A DNA stretch of 64,000 nt from an uncultured Clostridia bacterium (GCA_948562205.1 CAOYAN010000005.1:13348-77347), one strand, 5' to 3'. Positions 1 to 8,491 are shown, numbered from the stretch's first letter. Program-made: numbers and translations. Notes: generated by a model not told the origin, from the letters alone.

Positions 1-354
1 TTTTATTCTTTTTACATTAATAACTTTAGGTGCTAAGCAATCATCAAATACAAAATCTACCCCAAATTGTAAAATTAAGCTTGTACATTCATCTGAAAAA
101 ATTATACTTTCTTTAAGTAATTCACAGTTTATTTCCAATTTATAGTTATCAGATGTTCCAACCTGTTTTAAGGGCATAACTAACTGACCTATTTCGTATC
201 CACCAATCATTCCTAAAATAGTATATCTACTTGGATGTACTATCTTATGTAAGTAGATATCTACTTGTGATCTTTCTGTCTGCCGATATTTATTTACTTT
301 ATCCCACATTTTCATCTTTTTAAAGTCTAATTTTAAATCTTTTAAAAATCTCAT
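1..354 (-). CDS. Hypothetical protein, cut by the window edge
   Basis: The gene reads leftwards off the window, so only its first 118 codons are present. The ATG at 354 follows a strong AGGAGGTAA site. The visible protein starts MRFLKDLKLD, has no obvious signal peptide or membrane segment, and mixes charged and hydrophobic stretches like a small soluble protein. A consensus sigma-A promoter lies 50-80 bases upstream. I do not recognise the family, and the missing C-terminus limits any call. Confidence 0.7.
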   Translation of the reverse strand, partial: MRFLKDLKLDFKKMKMWDKVNKYRQTERSQVDIYLHKIVHPSRYTILGMIGGYEIGQLVMPLKQVGTSDNYKLEINCELLKESIIFSDECTSLILQFGVDFVFDDCLAPKVINVKRIK

Positions 355-403
355 TATTTACCTCCTAAATACTTATTTAAGTTTTTGTTTTTGAATTTAT
401 AAA

Positions 404-432
404 ATTATACTATTTTATAGCAAACATGTCAA
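404..432 (-). promoter_or_regulatory. Sigma-A promoter with overlapping inverted repeat
   Basis: On the minus strand TTGACA (432-427) and TATAAT (409-404) are separated by 17 bases, a perfect consensus promoter for the gene ending off the left edge. An 8-bp perfect inverted repeat (ACATGTCA at 424-431, TGACATGT at 446-453) overlaps the -35 box and may be an operator. Confidence 0.65.
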
Positions 433-458
433 ATAAAATATTTACTGACATGTAAAAG

Positions 459-487
459 CCCACATTTATAATTAATATAAATGTGAG
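459..487 (-). terminator. Hairpin downstream of the small gene at 495-680
   Basis: CACATTTATA (461-470) and TATAAATGTG (476-485) form a perfect 10-bp stem with a 5-base loop just past the stop codon of the minus-strand gene. There is little U-tract, so termination may be weak. Confidence 0.5.
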
Positions 488-494
488 CAATTAC

Positions 495-680
495 CTACCA
501 CTGATCTCTTATTTGTTGCCGTGCTAGTTCCTCTTCAAACTTAAAATAATCTTCGCGGATCTTACTAAAAGCAACTTCACGTTCACCATCTAATGCTGCC
601 TCATTGTACTCATCCTCAAGTTCCATTTCAAGTAAAACCATTTCTAAGCTACATTCCGTTGCATTTGCATACATCATCAT
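495..680 (-). CDS. Small acidic hypothetical protein
   Basis: About 61 residues, rich in Glu and Met, predicted helical, with no membrane segment. A GGAGG site at 690-686 precedes three consecutive ATG codons at 680, 677 and 674; 680 or 677 has the best spacing. The longer reading from 692 would include the ribosome binding site itself and is unlikely. A sigma-A promoter sits upstream and a hairpin downstream, so it looks like a monocistronic gene. I do not recognise the family. Confidence 0.6.
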   Translation of the reverse strand: MMMYANATECSLEMVLLEMELEDEYNEAALDGEREVAFSKIREDYFKFEEELARQQIRDQW

Positions 681-743
681 ATTTTCCTCCATGATATAAA
701 CTTACTCTTTTAATTATAGAGTTTCCATTAAACTACTATTTTT

Positions 744-772
744 ATTGTACCAAATTTTTAGCAAAAAGTCAA
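744..772 (-). promoter_or_regulatory. Sigma-A promoter of the small acidic gene
   Basis: Minus strand TTGACT (772-767), 17-base spacer, TACAAT (749-744), about 60 bases upstream of the start codon. Confidence 0.55.
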
Positions 773-784
773 CTATTATGTAAA

Positions 785-1309
785 TTATAGTATACCCACA
801 TTAACTAAAGTAACACCTACAATCATAGCACATACATCAGCAATAATTCCAGCAATTATAATCCCCCTTGCTTTTTTTATACCTACAGCTCCAAGTAAGA
901 TTGTAACAGTATAAAGTGTTGTTTCAGTTGCTCCCATAATAACAGATGCCATTTTTCCAGATATAGAATCAGGACCATTATTTTTAAATATATCCATTAC
1001 TATTGAAGTAGATGCACCGCCAGATAGTGGTCTCATAATACAAAGAGGTATAATATCATCTGGTATATTAAAAAAACTAAGTACTGGTTTTAATGGTGTA
1101 AGTAATACATTTAAAGCACCAGTATCCCTTAAAACATACATAGCAATTGTTATAGCTAGTATATATGGAAATATAGAATATACTATTTTTAATCCTTCCA
1201 ATACTCCATCTACAAATAATTTAAACACATCTTTTTTTTCTTTAATTCCACAGATAATTATAAATATAATAAGTAGAGGAACTATATATGACACAAATTT
1301 ATTTAACAT
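785..1309 (-). CDS. spmB: Spore maturation protein B (SpmB)
   Basis: A 174-residue polytopic membrane protein of the nucleoside-recognition (Gate) domain family, with several hydrophobic segments and the conserved RPLSGGAST stretch around residue 93. In Bacillus, SpmA and SpmB are needed for spore core dehydration. Length and order match spmA-spmB. Its ATG overlaps the spmA stop codon (TAATG), so translation is probably coupled. Confidence 0.92.
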   Translation of the reverse strand: MLNKFVSYIVPLLIIFIIICGIKEKKDVFKLFVDGVLEGLKIVYSIFPYILAITIAMYVLRDTGALNVLLTPLKPVLSFFNIPDDIIPLCIMRPLSGGASTSIVMDIFKNNGPDSISGKMASVIMGATETTLYTVTILLGAVGIKKARGIIIAGIIADVCAMIVGVTLVNVGIL

Positions 1310-1884
1310 TACATCACCTTTTTATTTAAAATTTTAATAGCTATAAGTCCTACTATAAGAGAAGTTATTGTAACAATCCATATAGGAATTACTATAGCTG
1401 TAGGATTTACTGAATTATAGAGTGCTCTCATTGCAATCATATTAGTTGGTATTATTTGAAGTGATGCTGCATTTAAAACAATAAAAGTTGTCATATTATT
1501 ATTTGGCGTATCTTTTTTATCATTTATCTTTTGTAATTCTTTTATTGATTTTATTCCATTTATTGTAGCTGCATTTCCAACACCTATCATATTAGATGTA
1601 ATATTTAAACTCATATATTCTACAGCTTCTTCACTTAATTTTTTCCTATCAAATAGTAAATATAATATTTTTGAAAACTTCTTTGCAAATATCTTTAAAA
1701 TTTTAGTTTCTGATAAAATTTTAAACATTCCACTCCAAAAGCACATCATACCAGTAAGATTTATTACATTTTCAATACTTGATTTACTACCATTCATCAC
1801 ACTATCTATAACGGTTTCTACATTTCCCATAAAACATGCAACTATTATTCCAACTATAATTATAAATGACCAAATCTTAGACAT
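1309..1884 (-). CDS. spmA: Spore maturation protein A (SpmA)
   Basis: A 191-residue membrane protein with a Gate-domain core, including the GVGNAATINGIKS segment near the middle. It is the first gene of the two-gene spmAB operon and overlaps spmB by one base. The family acts in spore core dehydration and heat resistance. The start follows GAGGTGAAAT. Sporulation-stage control would be expected, but I could not define a mother-cell promoter in the short gap upstream. Confidence 0.92.
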   Translation of the reverse strand: MSKIWSFIIIVGIIVACFMGNVETVIDSVMNGSKSSIENVINLTGMMCFWSGMFKILSETKILKIFAKKFSKILYLLFDRKKLSEEAVEYMSLNITSNMIGVGNAATINGIKSIKELQKINDKKDTPNNNMTTFIVLNAASLQIIPTNMIAMRALYNSVNPTAIVIPIWIVTITSLIVGLIAIKILNKKVM

Positions 1885-1978
1885 ATTTCACCTCAAAAAT
1901 TAATATATTAAATTATATGTAAATAATTAATTTTGATAACAATTAATTATTATGATATAATTATATGGGAGGGATTAA

Positions 1979-2164
1979 ATGAAAGGTTATAGATTAAATG
2001 AAGACATAGATTATGTTTTAAAAATAATGCAAGGAATAGAAAAAAAAGATGGACACTGTCCATGTAGAGTGAAAGTAGATGATACTACACTTTGTCCATG
2101 TGATGAATTTATAAAAGAGGGAATTTGTAAATGCAAACTATTTTTACCAATAGATGAAAAATAA
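1979..2164 (+). CDS. Ferredoxin-thioredoxin reductase catalytic-domain-like protein
   Basis: A 61-residue protein carrying six cysteines as three CxC pairs: C27/C29, C39/C41 and C50/C52. This CPC...CPC...CxC arrangement is the signature of the ferredoxin:thioredoxin reductase catalytic subunit, in which four cysteines bind a 4Fe-4S cluster and two form the redox-active disulphide. It is shorter than the plant enzyme, lacking the N-terminal extension, and no variable subunit or thioredoxin gene is adjacent. The start follows GGGAGGGATTAA. A disulphide-reducing role is inferred from the motif. Confidence 0.75.
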   Translation: MKGYRLNEDIDYVLKIMQGIEKKDGHCPCRVKVDDTTLCPCDEFIKEGICKCKLFLPIDEK

Positions 2165-2207
2165 TTTTTTTAAGAAATATAATTTTTAAACATATTTTTA
2201 GAAAAGA

Positions 2208-2235
2208 TGACACAGATATTACTCTGTGCCATTTA
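2208..2235. terminator. Weak terminator between convergent genes
   Basis: CACAGA (2211-2216) and TCTGTG (2223-2228) form a short stem between the convergent genes ending at 2164 and 2240, with T-rich flanks on both sides. Confidence 0.45.
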
Positions 2236-2239
2236 TATT

Positions 2240-3127
2240 TTAAATAATTATATAATCCAAAATTTCTTGTTTAGCTTTAAAAATACACCTTTTTAAATGA
2301 GTTACCATACATTCAATTTGACTATGTGTTACAGGATTTATATTTCCAATATTATCAGGATTCCACGCAAGTCCATTTTTTATACTAATTGATAAATTTT
2401 CACTTACATTATCTTTAGTAAAATACATAAGATTTACAACTTCATCAACTGGTAAACCATCATTACCATTATTAAAATAATGACTAATAGCAGTATATCC
2501 GCTGTCTTTTCCAACACATGAATCATTAAAGGCACTCATATAATAATACCACCCATTTTTATTATTTACAAAACCAATTTTTGTATTATCTTTAACTAAA
2601 GAAATTCTCACATTTGAATAATCAGAGTTTTTCTCTTCTTTAATGTCTAATGACATATTTATTAAATCAAAATATTCAATTGGATACTCTAATTTAAAAC
2701 TATCATTTCCATAAGGATTTACCATGTCATCAAACACTAATAGTGTTTCTTGTAGACTATTTAACCCAGTAATATCGCATCCAAAATAATGTTTAATATT
2801 ACTATTTTTTATTTTTAATTCTTCAAATATTTTATTATAAGTCTGATTTATTAAACTATATAATAAGTTTACATCATATTTTTTCTCAAGAGTTAATAAA
2901 TTATTGAGGAGACTATCAATCGATCTAATTTTTTCATTTAATAATTTTTCAGCTCTAGGATTATTTTTTGCATCCAAAATTTTACAATAATCACCACAAT
3001 GAACAAAAATAACATCATTTGCTAAAAAAGCTGGCAAAGATACACCATTTACTCCGTTTAACTGATGTATTTTTTCTGACCCATACGTTTCCATAGCTAC
3101 AAAAAATTCTTTAAAAGTGATACCCAT
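2240..3127 (-). CDS. Hypothetical protein (295 aa)
   Basis: A soluble protein with no recognised domain. The start at 3127 (MGITFKEFF) is chosen because AGGAGG lies 7 bases upstream; the longer reading to 3238 runs through the ribosome binding site and promoter. The C-terminal half has aromatic beta-like stretches (NGWYYYMSAF around residue 191). It has its own consensus promoter, convergent with the FTR-like gene and divergent from the MATE gene. No function is assigned. Confidence 0.7.
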   Translation of the reverse strand: MGITFKEFFVAMETYGSEKIHQLNGVNGVSLPAFLANDVIFVHCGDYCKILDAKNNPRAEKLLNEKIRSIDSLLNNLLTLEKKYDVNLLYSLINQTYNKIFEELKIKNSNIKHYFGCDITGLNSLQETLLVFDDMVNPYGNDSFKLEYPIEYFDLINMSLDIKEEKNSDYSNVRISLVKDNTKIGFVNNKNGWYYYMSAFNDSCVGKDSGYTAISHYFNNGNDGLPVDEVVNLMYFTKDNVSENLSISIKNGLAWNPDNIGNINPVTHSQIECMVTHLKRCIFKAKQEILDYIII

Positions 3128-3185
3128 AACATGACCTCCTTTTGTAATACATATTAATTTATTACTATATAATAACATGTTCATT

Positions 3186-3214
3186 ATCATAACATTATAT
3201 ATATTAAGTGTCAA
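3186..3214 (-). promoter_or_regulatory. Sigma-A promoter of the 295-aa hypothetical gene
   Basis: Minus strand TTGACA (3214-3209), 17-base spacer, TATGAT (3191-3186), about 60 bases upstream of the start at 3127. Confidence 0.65.
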
Positions 3215-3346
3215 GCCTATTTTTAAAAATACTAACAAATATTAATTAATTAAAAATTTAGGTTAAATACTTAATTTCCATTTTTATATAGATATTTTTA
3301 CTTTAATATTATATAATTTAACTATATTTTTACTAAGGAGTTAATT

Positions 3347-4606
3347 ATGAATGATAATATAAATGTAAAATCACAATTAAAAATATCGATACCAATAGCA
3401 TTTGAAAGTTTAATAAATATACTAATGACATTTGTTGATACTTTAGTAATATCATTAGTTGGAACTACAGAACTAGCAGCTCTAGGTGCTATGTCTGTTG
3501 TTATAAATTTAATGCAAATGGGAATTCAAACAATAAATATTTCTACTAACACTTTAGTTGCAAAATCTCTTGGGGAAAAAGATTATAATAAAGCATCATT
3601 ATTAATTGGTAATTCAATTATTCTAACTTTGATTATATCAATTATTACAATAATAATTGTATTTATTACACAACCAATATTTCCACCATTATTTAAAGTA
3701 GACATTATTGCAAATACTTATTTAATAATAAGGCTTATAGGATTTATACAAAGTAGTTTAATTACAGTACTTTCTGGTTATAATCGAACAATAGGTAAAC
3801 AAAAGAACATATTGCATTTACGTATATTTGCATTAATTACAAATCTAATACTAGATATCATAGCAGTAAAACTAAATTATGGCATAATTGGTGTTGCTCT
3901 AGTTACAATTTTTATAGATACACTTTTATCTATTTACTTATGTATATACACAAAAAATAATATAAAATTAAAATTTGTAAATTCATATTTTAATGACATT
4001 ATAAAGCTATTTAAGTGGAACTTTATTGAAAGAATAGCCTCAAAATTAGATAATTTTATATTTAATTTAATAGTAGCAAGAATTGGAAACTTAGAATACG
4101 CTGTACATGTTATTTTAATACAAATATCTAATATATATAATTCATTTATACAGGGCTTTGGTGATGGTATTACTATAAGTGTTGGAATAGCTACTGGAAA
4201 TAATAATAAAAATTTTATGATAAAAGTTAAAAAAGTAGCAAAAAAAATTATAAACTATGCATCTATAATATTACCTATCATTGTACTAATAATTTCTATT
4301 ATAGTTATGCATATCTCATTAAATAATATACAAATGAAAAATATATTTTTCAGCGTTCTACCTATATTTATTATTGATGCATTTATAACAATGTATGCTA
4401 CATACTATTTTTCTATATTAAGAGGATATAGAGAATTCAATTTTTTAGCTAAAAGAAATATGGTATCTTCTATAATTAAAATATTAATTGCAACCATATT
4501 ATCATTTACTTCTCTTGGAATAATTGGTGTATGGATTGGATACTTAGTATATGGACTAATTCAATTCTTATTATCTAAGAAAAGATACAATATAATATGT
4601 AAATAA
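3347..4606 (+). CDS. MATE family efflux transporter
   Basis: A 419-residue protein with about 12 hydrophobic segments and MATE-typical features: an N-terminal helix containing the PIAFESLINILMTFVDTLV region, and a second half repeating the first. MATE proteins export cationic drugs or metabolites with Na+ or H+ antiport, but the substrate cannot be read from sequence. AGGAG precedes the ATG. It is transcribed alone, towards the origin, unlike most neighbours. Confidence 0.88.
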   Translation: MNDNINVKSQLKISIPIAFESLINILMTFVDTLVISLVGTTELAALGAMSVVINLMQMGIQTINISTNTLVAKSLGEKDYNKASLLIGNSIILTLIISIITIIIVFITQPIFPPLFKVDIIANTYLIIRLIGFIQSSLITVLSGYNRTIGKQKNILHLRIFALITNLILDIIAVKLNYGIIGVALVTIFIDTLLSIYLCIYTKNNIKLKFVNSYFNDIIKLFKWNFIERIASKLDNFIFNLIVARIGNLEYAVHVILIQISNIYNSFIQGFGDGITISVGIATGNNNKNFMIKVKKVAKKIINYASIILPIIVLIISIIVMHISLNNIQMKNIFFSVLPIFIIDAFITMYATYYFSILRGYREFNFLAKRNMVSSIIKILIATILSFTSLGIIGVWIGYLVYGLIQFLLSKKRYNIICK

Positions 4607-4794
4607 ATTATTTTTATAATATACTCAAATATTTTTAACATAAAATTTCTAACTATTGAAAGAAATAAAGTAATTTTGTATAATAAGTTTAATAACTATA
4701 AAAAATTAAAAACAAAAATATTACTTATATAACATTATTTACAATATTACATTTTTAAAATTTCAAATAAAGCAAAAAAATAAGGGGGATACAA

Positions 4795-5616
4795 ATGGAA
4801 AATAAAGATAAAAATAAAAAAATAATGGAAAATGCTTTTTTAAAAGTAAAAAAATACTTAGATAAAATTCCTTTTATCGGATATAGTGAATCAACTTTTT
4901 GTACGAGTAATTTATATAGTGAAGTACCATGGTATGAATATAAAGATGGAAAATATTATGAGTTTTTTGAAGAAAGAGGAAAAATAATTGAAAAAATGGT
5001 ATTCTCTACTGAAGATGAAATAGTTGACTACATTATCAGCGACATAATCTCTAGATATGCTTTTGAATATGAGCTAGAAAATCGACATTACTTTGAAGAT
5101 AATTTAAGAGTAGTAGATACAATTGAAGAATTTTGTTATAATTTAATTGGCAAAAAAAATCATCATAAAAGACATAATTATGATGATGAATGGGCTATTA
5201 TTTCCGATTTAGTTTATTTTTACAGAAAAAAATGTATAGAGTTAAAAGAAAAATATAAAGATGATAATATAGATATAAATGATATAGATTATATAATTAA
5301 TCGAGGATATGCAGATAATCCAAGTGGTGGAATGTCAAACCCAAAACAAAGTATAAAAAAAGCACATGATAAAATTAAAATAATTGAAAAAAAATTTCCA
5401 GAAACAATAGAATATTTTAAAATTTATGAGAAATTTTATGATAAAATTAAATTTGATTGTATATCTTCAAATTTAAATATTAATTGCTTTGCTTGTAATA
5501 AAAAATCCCAAATAAATATATCTAACATTCCATCAAATCAAAAAACAATCTACTGTAAGTGTCCTAATTGTGATGCTGAATTAAAAATTGGTAATCCTAA
5601 TTATATTAATAACTAA
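4795..5616 (+). CDS. Imm63-like immunity protein with C-terminal zinc ribbon
   Basis: A 273-residue soluble protein. Residues about 45-130 follow the pattern I associate with the Imm63 immunity family: an ERGK turn after an aromatic strand, a TEDEIVDYI helix, then YELENR and a following helix. The C-terminus adds a CxxC...CxCPxC zinc ribbon (CFAC near 237, CKCPNC near 258). Imm63 proteins neutralise polymorphic toxins, but no toxin gene is adjacent, so an orphan immunity role is only an inference. The start follows AAGGGGGAT. Confidence 0.55.
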   Translation: MENKDKNKKIMENAFLKVKKYLDKIPFIGYSESTFCTSNLYSEVPWYEYKDGKYYEFFEERGKIIEKMVFSTEDEIVDYIISDIISRYAFEYELENRHYFEDNLRVVDTIEEFCYNLIGKKNHHKRHNYDDEWAIISDLVYFYRKKCIELKEKYKDDNIDINDIDYIINRGYADNPSGGMSNPKQSIKKAHDKIKIIEKKFPETIEYFKIYEKFYDKIKFDCISSNLNINCFACNKKSQINISNIPSNQKTIYCKCPNCDAELKIGNPNYINN

Positions 5617-5661
5617 AAAAGTTTTACTAATGCAACAATTTAACTCAACAATAAAACTAAA

Positions 5662-5702
5662 AATAATATAGCTATAAACTTCTAGTTCATAGCTATATTA
5701 TT
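5662..5702. terminator. Bidirectional terminator at a convergent gene end
   Basis: AATAATATAGCTAT (5662-5675) pairs perfectly with 5689-5702. The stop codon of the minus-strand nucleotidase gene lies in the loop, so both convergent genes use this hairpin. Confidence 0.7.
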
Positions 5703-6296
5703 TCTTCTATATTTTTGTATTATATCATATATTTCGTTCCAATTATTAACTCTTACTATTTTTTCATCTTCTATATCTTTATTCATTTTTGTTGTAATTA
5801 AAATTGCTTTAATATTATTATTTATTAATTCTTTGCAAGTTTCATAACTATCTTCAATCAAAACATCAATTTTATGCTCTTTACAAAACTCCAGTTTATC
5901 CTTTATATGTAAATCTAAACTATCATATGAAATATTAAATTTTTCTAAACTTTCTCTTGTAATTTTTTCTGTATCACAGCCTTTAATATTCATCAGTCTT
6001 GCTGTAATAAAATGAATTGTATCTCCCTCTTCCTTTAACTTATTTATAACTTTATCTGCATTAGGAATAATTTTACATTCTTCAAGTACATTTTTATAAT
6101 ACTTATTAAAAAAATCAAATTTTGTTTTCTCATCCCAACCATATAGAGCTTTCAAATAATATCTATTTTTAATTAAGCCAAAACTATCCCTATTAGTTGG
6201 TATCCCAGATATTTCTTCTTCAAATATATCTGCATATTTTAACATTGACTTAACTGTCAAAAAGGTAGTATCATCAATATCTATTCCTATTTTCAT
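5682..6296 (-). CDS. HAD-type 5'(3')-deoxyribonucleotidase-like protein
   Basis: A 204-residue protein with the HAD motif I DIDDTT at residues 5-10, motif II ITAR in the middle and an acidic motif near IEDSYETC. This matches the 5' nucleotidase, deoxy (NT5C) type family of small bacterial proteins. The substrate is not certain. Its start is three bases from the end of the upstream YjjX-type gene, so the two are co-transcribed; both would act on nucleotides. Confidence 0.75.
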   Translation of the reverse strand: MKIGIDIDDTTFLTVKSMLKYADIFEEEISGIPTNRDSFGLIKNRYYLKALYGWDEKTKFDFFNKYYKNVLEECKIIPNADKVINKLKEEGDTIHFITARLMNIKGCDTEKITRESLEKFNISYDSLDLHIKDKLEFCKEHKIDVLIEDSYETCKELINNNIKAILITTKMNKDIEDEKIVRVNNWNEIYDIIQKYRRNNIAMN

Positions 6297-6299
6297 TTT

Positions 6300-6833
6300 C
6301 TACCTCCATTTTTCTCCATTAATATATTTTGTTAAGGTCATTATAAAAGCATATTCAGTTAAATCAATTCTAGAAATTTGATTATGAGTTAATATATTTA
6401 TTCCTCCACTATTATTATGCCTTTGTTTATCTTCACCAAGGATTATGTCCATTACATCACTTAAGTTTGTATCTAAAACTTTTTGAACTACATTATTTGG
6501 TACTGGAAATGAAGGACTTGTACCATAGCTTTCAAAATCATTATTATCTTCAATAACTGCAATATTAGTAATCATCCATCTACCTAATAAATTATTTATT
6601 CCACTCTCTATCCCTAAAAATAAATCTGCTTCTATTTTATTTTCCTTTGCATATTTCTTTAGGTTCTCAACTCTATTTTTAGCTCCATTATATATTTCTT
6701 CATTTACAGGTTGATCTGATACACAAGATTTAACTGCTATTCCATTTATTTCAACGTTTTTAAAATAACGTTCCAAAGCTCTTTTTGCTCCTTCAATCTT
6801 TCCTTGGTTCTTAGTTGCTATTAGTACTTTCAT
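6300..6833 (-). CDS. yjjX: Inosine/xanthosine triphosphatase, YjjX family
   Basis: A 177-residue protein that opens MKVLIATKNQGKIEGAKRA and has SCVSDQPVNEE around residue 37 and GIESGI near residue 74. These match the YjjX/DUF84 non-canonical purine NTPase family, which hydrolyses ITP and XTP to clean the nucleotide pool. It heads a two-gene operon with the HAD nucleotidase. The family call is firm; activity on ITP/XTP is taken from known relatives. Confidence 0.82.
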   Translation of the reverse strand: MKVLIATKNQGKIEGAKRALERYFKNVEINGIAVKSCVSDQPVNEEIYNGAKNRVENLKKYAKENKIEADLFLGIESGINNLLGRWMITNIAVIEDNNDFESYGTSPSFPVPNNVVQKVLDTNLSDVMDIILGEDKQRHNNSGGINILTHNQISRIDLTEYAFIMTLTKYINGEKWR

Positions 6834-6879
6834 ATTGATTTTAACTTCCTTATTACTTTAAAATTAGTTAATATTTTAT

Positions 6880-6956
6880 GGTGCTCCTGAGACGAATCGA
6901 ACGTCCGACCAACAACTTAGGAGGTTGCTGCTCTATCCCCTGAGCTACAGAAGCAC
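6880..6956 (-). tRNA. tRNA-Arg (anticodon CCT)
   Basis: The minus strand folds into a cloverleaf: acceptor GTGCTTC pairs with GGAGCAC (one G-U), the D arm contains TAGCTCAGGGGATAGAGCA, the anticodon loop is CTCCTAA, and the T loop is TTCGATT. Reading AGG, it would be a useful Arg tRNA in this AT-rich genome. No CCA is encoded. Confidence 0.9.
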
Positions 6957-6967
6957 TCATAAATTAA

Positions 6968-6996
6968 TTATAACATATGAAAGTTATGTTTTCAAT
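6968..6996 (-). promoter_or_regulatory. Promoter of tRNA-Arg(CCT)
   Basis: Minus strand TTGAAA (6996-6991), 17-base spacer, TATAAT (6973-6968), 12 bases before the tRNA. Confidence 0.65.
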
Positions 6997-7013
6997 TAAT
7001 TATAAATAAAATT

Positions 7014-7041
7014 TGACTTTTTATATAAATTAGTATATAAT
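7014..7041 (+). promoter_or_regulatory. Promoter of tRNA-Arg(ACG)
   Basis: TTGACT (7014-7019), 16-base spacer, TATAAT (7036-7041), 12 bases before the tRNA. It is back to back with the promoter of the other tRNA-Arg. Confidence 0.65.
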
Positions 7042-7053
7042 CTATCTGTAAAT

Positions 7054-7130
7054 GTTGCTATAGCTCAACTGGATAGAGCATTCGGCTACGAACCGGAAGG
7101 TTGGGGGTTCGACTCCCTCTAGCAGCACCA
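7054..7130 (+). tRNA. tRNA-Arg (anticodon ACG)
   Basis: Acceptor GTTGCTA pairs with TAGCAGC, the anticodon loop is CTACGAA (ACG, normally modified by TadA to ICG), the T loop is TTCGACT, and CCA is encoded at 7128-7130. The enzyme that would modify it, TadA, is encoded 1.4 kb away. Confidence 0.93.
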
Positions 7131-7157
7131 TTTATTTTTTATATTATTTATTATGTT

Positions 7158-7192
7158 AAAACTCATCACATAAATTTCATGTGATGAGTTTT
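7158..7192. terminator. Strong bidirectional terminator
   Basis: AAAACTCATCACAT (7158-7171) pairs perfectly with 7179-7192 over a 7-base loop, flanked by T/A runs. It serves tRNA-Arg(ACG) and the convergent gene ending at 7202. Confidence 0.8.
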
Positions 7193-7201
7193 TACAAATT
7201 T

Positions 7202-7759
7202 CTATTTTTTTCTTGTATAATCTTTTACTAATTTATTAAATGCCTTTATTGCTCTAAAAGATTTAGCAAAACATTTTACATCTTCAGTTTCAATTTCCTT
7301 TACCATATTTTTATATTTTGATGTAGGAGCCACAACAATATGTTTATACTTAGTTTCAAAGCCTTCTTCATTTTCGGAAACTATCATAAATCTAATACAT
7401 CTTCTATTATTTGGAAATAGTTCACAAATCAAATAAATATCTCCATCTACTTCTTTTCCAACAGCAATCATCTCAGGTAATTCATAAAAGCAACTTCCAC
7501 CTAGGAATATATAATATATATCTTTTTGATCTGTATATTTTATTCCTATCTTATAGTCTCCCCAAATGACATTAAAATTACAACACTCAATATTTTTTTC
7601 TGGAAATCTTTGTTTTAATTCCTCATTTATATCAACATTATTATGAACATAAAAAGTATCACGAAATTTCTTTAATGTCCGTCTTACATTACTTCCTTCA
7701 ATAATACAATATTTACCCTCTCCTTTAATTTTTGCTATTTCTTGTTTACTAAATACCAT
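7202..7759 (-). CDS. Hypothetical protein (185 aa)
   Basis: A soluble alpha/beta protein with no family I recognise. The central part alternates short beta-like strands (KDIYYIFLGG around 80, DGDIYLICEL around 105), and the C-terminus is basic and helical. An AAAGGAGG site precedes the ATG. It lies between the tRNA-Arg pair and an XRE-type regulator transcribed the other way. Confidence 0.65.
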   Translation of the reverse strand: MVFSKQEIAKIKGEGKYCIIEGSNVRRTLKKFRDTFYVHNNVDINEELKQRFPEKNIECCNFNVIWGDYKIGIKYTDQKDIYYIFLGGSCFYELPEMIAVGKEVDGDIYLICELFPNNRRCIRFMIVSENEEGFETKYKHIVVAPTSKYKNMVKEIETEDVKCFAKSFRAIKAFNKLVKDYTRKK

Positions 7760-8133
7760 TTAATTCCTCCTTTTTTACAACTTAAATTTTTGTTGCTATT
7801 CTCATATTTACGTAAACATTATATCATATGAATATTAATAGTTCAAGTATTATATTTTTCTAGTCAATTCATATTTAAAATAAATTTTATTTTTTTATTG
7901 TATAAATATTTTAATTTTTTTTAAAAATTTTTTCAGCACTTTTAAAAAATTGGCATACATTTTTAGCCTTTTTTCGCACTTCATTTTTACATAATTTCTA
8001 TTAATTCAACTTATTGTTGAATTTTTCTGTACAATAGGTCATTCGAAATATTTAAAAAATAATGTATTATTATTGTATTAATATTAGTTATTTACACATC
8101 ATACTACTAATATACATTGAAAGGAATTTTATT
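7760..8133. other. AT-rich intergenic region with a perfect palindrome
   Basis: This 374-base gap between divergent genes has no supported small gene. It holds A/T tracts and one clear element: AATTCAAC (8003-8010) and GTTGAATT (8016-8023), a perfect 8-bp inverted repeat with a 5-base spacer, about 110 bases upstream of the regulator gene. An operator for that regulator is plausible. Confidence 0.5.
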
Positions 8134-8481
8134 ATGAATTATTTATCATACTTTAAAAACGAAAGTGAAATTAGAGAATGCATTTCAAAAAATGTAATGA
8201 AAGTAAGAAATGAAAATAAGCTAACTCAAGAAGACTTAGCTGAACTTATGGATGTTTCTATTGAACATATTTCAAGAATAGAAAATTGTAGATACACTTG
8301 TTCTATAAGTTTTATATTTAGATTTTGTACATTATTTAAAATGGATGTAAATGAGTTCTTCCATATAAAACCAGGAATTCGAAATAATCTAATAACATAT
8401 TTAGATAAACTTCCCGCTGAGGAATATAAAACTTTAATAAAATTCTGTGAAGAAGTAAGAAAATATTGTAGATCAAAATAG
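8134..8481 (+). CDS. XRE-family HTH transcriptional regulator
   Basis: A 115-residue protein with a Cro/C1-type helix-turn-helix at about residues 20-75 (KLTQEDLAELMDVSIEHISR with the recognition helix following) and a short helical C-terminus. The start at 8134 is chosen for the GAAAGGA site upstream; the reading from 8062 includes non-coding-looking sequence. Targets are unknown; the palindrome upstream is a candidate operator for autoregulation. Confidence 0.82.
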   Translation: MNYLSYFKNESEIRECISKNVMKVRNENKLTQEDLAELMDVSIEHISRIENCRYTCSISFIFRFCTLFKMDVNEFFHIKPGIRNNLITYLDKLPAEEYKTLIKFCEEVRKYCRSK

Positions 8482-8491
8482 TATTTAAAAA

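Noticed and set aside
8062..8133. N-terminal extension of the XRE regulator
   Set aside because: No ribosome site before 8062; GAAAGGA precedes the internal ATG at 8134.
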